A model generated the notes under the pieces. The model made no database searches. It worked only from the letters and a program-made list of their open reading frames with translations, and was not told the origin of the DNA. DNA of 64,000 nucleotides from Dipetalonema caudispina (lineage: Eukaryota > Nematoda > Chromadorea > Rhabditida > Onchocercidae): the NCBI GenBank assembly GCA_013365325.1, contig JABVXV010000163.1, forward strand, positions 1 to 64,000, written 5' to 3'. Below are positions 59,478 to 64,000 of the stretch, piece after piece (the first letter of the stretch is position 1; each line of letters starts with the position of its first letter). The position numbers and the translations under genes are program-made.

Positions 59478-59989
59478 CCGTTAAGGTCAAATAGTATGTT
59501 TTATTGTGGATTTTTTTCTGCATCATACTCTCTTATCCCTAACACTGACCGATCGATGTTGTAGTTAAAGAAGAAAAAGAAGAAGAAGAAGATTATGCAA
59601 TTATATGAGAAATTTGAAAGAATTTGATAATAAAAAAAAAAAAAAAGAAGAGTAACATAAAATAAACAACGATGGATTCAAAAAATAATTTAAGCTAAAT
59701 AAATTTAGAATTTAAATGGAACTGGGAAAAAATCATATAAACAATAGAAAAGTGAAAAAAGTAAAACATTAAAAAAAAAAGGGATTTTTCTAAATGAAAA
59801 TTGGAAAACTGAAAATTTTTCTATGAAAGCAATAAATAACAACGAATTTGAGTAATTTCCCTCAAATAACAGAGATGAGGCCAATGTTCAGAAGTTATTA
59901 TCATCAATCGATTAGGGTCATGGATAAGAAAGCATGGTGCAAAAATTATTATACATAACAAATATAACATATCTATTTGACCTTAACGG
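59478..59989. mobile_element. MITE-like element with 17-bp terminal inverted repeats
   Basis: CCGTTAAGGTCAAATAG at 59478-59494 is the exact inverse complement of 59973-59989. Similarity continues imperfectly inward for about 12 more bases. The 512-bp interior is AT-rich and non-coding, with poly-A and GAA tracts. No clear target-site duplication was seen, so assignment to a transposon family is not possible. Confidence 0.5.
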
Positions 59990-61922
59990 AAGATCTATTG
60001 ATATTACAATGATAAAGCTATGAAGAAGATTATAATAGTTATTAAAAAGAGATAACTAAATTTTTCAATGATTATATATCAAACCAAACATTAGTGGAAG
60101 CTTCATGTTTTCTTCAATAGTAGTAATCTTTATTTAATGTATCTGTTTATCTCTGAGAATACTTATGTATGGTGTTAGGTATCACAAAAGATTACATCAT
60201 TCCACATCGAATGATAGATATTTAAAACTTGGAAAGTATGAAACTATAAGATTGTGATGAAATAATAATAATAATTTATTACTTTATAAAGAAATCTGAG
60301 CACAAAAACTTGTTGAGGCAAATTTGAATTTAGAATTGAAAGTTAACATTTTTTTTTTCTTCAGTAAAAACAGCAAAAACAATATGTGAATATAGATGTC
60401 GAAGCTCGATGAACACTATCACATTTAAAGTATTTAAGTTTTAATTAGAATAAACGAATAAATTAAATTTTAGATTCGCATATTTTCTTCCGATCACCAT
60501 AGAAAAATAGAATAATAGAGTAACATTGGATTTAAAATTAGCGGAAGAATTGATACAATGAATATGGCAGATTTAATTATTTATAAATTTTGTTAGGATT
60601 GTAAGTTAGATCGATTCAGAAAATTCACGAAAAATTCACCCATTCTTCAGGTATCGTAAATAAGAAAAATAACAGTGAAGGAAAGATTGTTTTCTTAATC
60701 CAATATTTGCTATTATGATGATACTAGAATGAGAACACAGATGCTAAAAATCATTTCATTTTTTCAACTGCTGTATTTCATTGTAGAATCTGCAAAAGCT
60801 TTTTAAGTATCATTATATAATGTATCGGATTAAATTATACTATTGGAAGTATTTGGGTGTATATCCGAAAGGGTAAATTACGCTGATTTAAGAACTTCAA
60901 TGCCAAAGAGAAATAATAATAGGAATTCAATAGAACCTCAGTATACGAATGTCATAATTTGTGGTTGAAAATTTTAAAGAGAGATTTCACCTGAAGTTAC
61001 TTTATCACTTAATACATTCCAGATTTATCTCTTCAGTATCATTTATCCATATTTAGTTTTTCAAACTCACTTTATAATATGTAAATCACCAACAACTTTA
61101 ATCAGTGAATAATGAAATGGCTTGTTGATAAATACCTTTTCTGGGAAGATGGTTCTATCTTTCTTGGTTTATATTGTACCATTAGGTAAAATGCTGAATG
61201 ATCGGTTAATTTCAGTGATAATATCTTGGAATTTATTACTCATTGGTGTTTCATTTGAAATCGTTTAAAATGCGATAATTAGAGCTATTAATACGACTCA
61301 ACTTTAAACATGACGTATAAGTTACTGATGAACGAGTGGATTAAAAGTAATGATATAAAGACTGTCAGACATCCATCAGAATCCTAAAAAAGTATGTCTG
61401 CAAGCTATAATATCATTTAGTTAAATGCATTTGTTGGTTTAACAAGTCAGTAGCTCGGATAGCAAGACTTCAATCGATTTGATAACAAAGATTCGCAATT
61501 AGCTGTTGGAGAAATTAAGTGAAAATTGATATCCTGCCTATCATATAATAACTTTTATTGAAGCAGAAACATTACCACAAATTATAATGAAAACACAGGC
61601 AAACCGGTAATAACAAAACTAACACATACCAACTATATCATATCATGGATTATGATTTTACTTCCATTCTATGGAGAGGAATAATGCTTTGATTTCGTAA
61701 TTCAGCGTAGAAATATTTTCGCCTAAGCAACCTCTGTGTTTCGGCAAATCCTATCCTAAGTTAACCTTTTAATTTTACTCATTTCATGGAGATAAAAAAA
61801 ACTCACTATTGAAAACATGAATGAAACATAGAAAGCCTTACGATTCGGGAATTTCATGCATAAGCCAATGATTTCAATCGATATAATAACTTAAACTATG
61901 GAAATCCAAATATCCAGAGGAA

Positions 61923-63916
61923 TCAAATAACTTCAGTGAGCAGTTTGCTACGCCTTTCTTCAATCATCATTATTGCTTTCTTTTCCAAAGCCTTCTTTTC
62001 CTTCAATAGCCCTTGCATAATTTTCTGAATTTCCTCGTGATCCACCATTTCCCGATCATATTTTGAATAAACCTGAATAAATGCGTATTTAAGTTCCTTT
62101 TTGTTTACTTTGTGAATCTGAAACAAAGCCTGAAACCTATTTAAAAAAAAAAAAACAAGAATTGAAACCTGAAAAAAAAAAAAGAAAAAAAACAAGAAAC
62201 TGACGAGAAAAGTATCAGAAACAAATAATGGACTTCAAGTTTCACTCGAAAAAATAAACGCAGTCAGCTTTAGGGAGTAAAAACAGAAATCATTTTAATC
62301 CTAAATCTTATATGGTATGATAAATACATTTAGCTTCCTGATTTCAGAAATTGATTTTGTGACTTTAGAGTACTGTATTAATTTAAATATTGCACTTATT
62401 AGAGACTATACAAAATATGCTAATAGATGTAGAAAAACAAACAAAAGAAATGAAAAAGTCGATTTATGCAATATGAGGAATTTTAAATAATAGAAAATTC
62501 AAATTTACTTCATTCAAAGCTTTTCTATATTCATTGAGCAACTTCTTGCATGCAACATCAGCCATATTTTCGCGTCGTTCACGTGTTATTCGCGGCAACG
62601 AGATGTACAATACAGCACCTTCCTGACGTGGTGTCACGTTAAGTTTTGATTTTTCAATAGCGTTACGCGCTAACTTTATCACTGACGGATTATCCGTGAA
62701 ATCCACGGAAATCAACAGTGGGTTTACTAGTTTGATTCGTCCAAGCGTATTTAACTTGTACTGCTGCAAATTATATTTTGATTAATAATATTATCGGAAA
62801 CCTATCCATAATATTGCTATTTTAAAATATTTAGGAAATTTCGAACTCGAATTTAACTTGAGCGAGAAAAGAACCCGGTTAGGAACATCTAGAAAAATCC
62901 AAAATTTGACGCATAGCACAATACTTACGCCATTTGTTCTATATCACATGAAGAGAAGATTCGTAATCTAAAATCTTTGAATAAGCACTACCTTTCCATC
63001 TTCTGTTTTCACCACAAAATCTTCATATGTTCTTAAATCGACCTTCAGTGAAAGACTTTTCGTCAGTTCCTGCACGAAAATATCCTCCAAGCTTTTCATT
63101 TCTTTCACTCCATGTTGTATAACAAAATCACAACTATATGTTTTAACCTGATCGCCATTACTGCCATCAACACCTTCATCATCAAATCCTTTCTAAACAA
63201 AACAATTATAATCGATCTTCCGATTCTAAAAACCGAAAAATTAGTGAAGGATAATTTCTTAACTCCGAGCCAATAATCAAAGGATACATATAATAACATT
63301 AATATATTATAATATTAATCATAAGTCATTAGTACTTTTTCTGCATATAATTCTCGTTCAAACGACAGAAAAAAAGAACTGTACAGAAAATTTATAAGAT
63401 CAAATATTTTCAGTTATTGTTAAACGGAATTTATATCATCGATACCGAGATAATTCAAAAATCAATCAGAAAATACAGAACTCCTTTTATCTGTTTTACC
63501 GTATGATTCCTTAATTAAATCAAACTCTAACCCAAAAGAAGTCAAGTTTTGATCTAATGGATCAGTTAATTAATCAACAAATTTTACAGTGGCAGGAAAA
63601 TCAAATGAACACTATTCCTCCATATGTAACTTAAGCAAAAACAAAAATGTTGAAACCTAGATATCAACAGATAAGCATAAAACCACAACCTTTAAATGAC
63701 AAGAATACCTACTATTTTCGCTTTCCGTTTCTTCTTCAAATATAACGGTGAGCAGTGTAATTCTCGGATTTGCGTTCGTTGACATAAAGATACATCATAG
63801 TAAGGTGTTACTTGAAGATATGTCTTCATTCTACTAGATCCTGTCTCGAATCCTTGTTTTTGTAACATATTTGTAGCTAGCTGGAAATTGACAAATCTTT
63901 GCCACAAACGAAACAT
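61923..63916 (-). CDS. MRRF: Mitochondrial ribosome recycling factor
   Basis: Splits mitochondrial ribosomes after translation termination. Exons 63916-63713, 63192-62992, 62763-62509 and 62117-61923 are all phase 0 and give 284 aa (human MRRF 262). Residues 1-68 are Arg, Lys and Gln-rich with few acids, consistent with a mitochondrial presequence (start MFRLWQRFVNFQLATNMLQK). The RRF domain starts in exon 2 at VKEMKSLEDIFVQELTKSLS. Exon 3 holds NTLGRIKLVNPLLISVDFTD, LNVTPRQEGAVLYISLPRIT, and RERRENMADVACKKLLNEYR, which match the central domain and hinge of RRFs. Exon 4 supplies the last long helix, ending EERRSKLLTEVI. A second possible acceptor 12 bases upstream would add ALFQ to exon 4. 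The ATG is directly behind CTTTTTAG plus one base, so trans-splicing is likely. Confidence 0.93.
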
Positions 63917-64000
63917 CCTAAAAAGAGAGAAGGAAAAATGACAACTTTGACAATTTAATGTAAATGGAAAACAGAATTTCTTCACTGATTTATTTCCTAT
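63917..64000. other. Window end, upstream of MRRF
   Basis: 84 bases upstream of the MRRF start codon. They contain the pyrimidine-rich acceptor-like CTCTCTTTTTAG (minus strand) and nothing else recognisable. Confidence 0.6.

Larger units (their letters stand above)
57194..61922. other. AT-rich intergenic region with small repeats
   Basis: About 4.7 kb with no frame longer than 60 codons apart from the edge. It contains a 60-bp tandem duplication (58505-58620), a 28-29-bp tandem repeat (59077-59160), a MITE-like element (59478-59989), a GAA-rich tract near 59567-59594, and a 15-bp inverted repeat pair (58914-58928 with 58986-59000). Confidence 0.6.

Overview
The window is about 31% GC nuclear DNA from a nematode, most likely a spirurid or filarial worm. 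The evidence is intron-rich genes with small exons and TTTYAG or TTTCAG acceptors, acceptor-like sites a few bases 5' of several start codons (as expected for spliced-leader trans-splicing), and clear nematode and metazoan housekeeping proteins. There are no bacterial operons, phage, CRISPR arrays or intact transposase genes. The species cannot be fixed from this sequence alone. Splice models were built by hand from reading frame, intron phase and remembered family sequences; no search was run.

Layout: (1) 1-12,738, plus strand: a TRAPPC10 homologue (TRAPP II tethering complex) in at least 23 exons. Its last third carries a 100-N gap whose two flanks repeat the same 121 bp. (2) 12,739-17,499: gene desert with a 48-bp-arm hairpin. 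(3) 17,500-22,701, plus: hexosaminidase D-type GH20 enzyme with an N-terminal membrane anchor. (4) 25,617-27,396, minus: unrecognised 400-aa alanine-rich protein. (5) 28.3-29.2 kb: long AC microsatellite and minisatellite block. (6) 29.2-36.2 kb: no confident protein gene, but an excellent microRNA-like hairpin at 31.9 kb. (7) 36,180-45,214, minus: ZFR, with three U1-type zinc fingers and a DZF domain. (8) 46,646-47,640, minus: ribosomal protein eL34. (9) 48,562-50,563, plus: proteasome beta-4 subunit (PSMB2/pbs-4), divergent from eL34. (10) 51,403-52,500, minus: an intronless, diverged V-ATPase subunit C, probably a retrogene. (11) 52.5-55.4 kb: repeats. (12) 55,449-57,193, minus: unrecognised 297-aa protein. 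(13) 57.2-61.9 kb: AT-rich desert with a MITE-like element and short tandem repeats. (14) 61,923-63,916, minus: mitochondrial ribosome recycling factor.

The genes are housekeeping functions (vesicle tethering, N-glycan trimming, RNA binding, cytosolic and mitochondrial translation, proteolysis, proton pumping) and show no operon or pathway logic. I found no new multi-gene system. The points most worth a second look are the minus-strand microRNA-like hairpin, the long near-perfect hairpin at 14.2 kb, the intronless V-ATPase C gene, the likely false assembly gap inside TRAPPC10, the loss of zinc-binding cysteines in eL34, and repeated use of AAG 3' splice sites.
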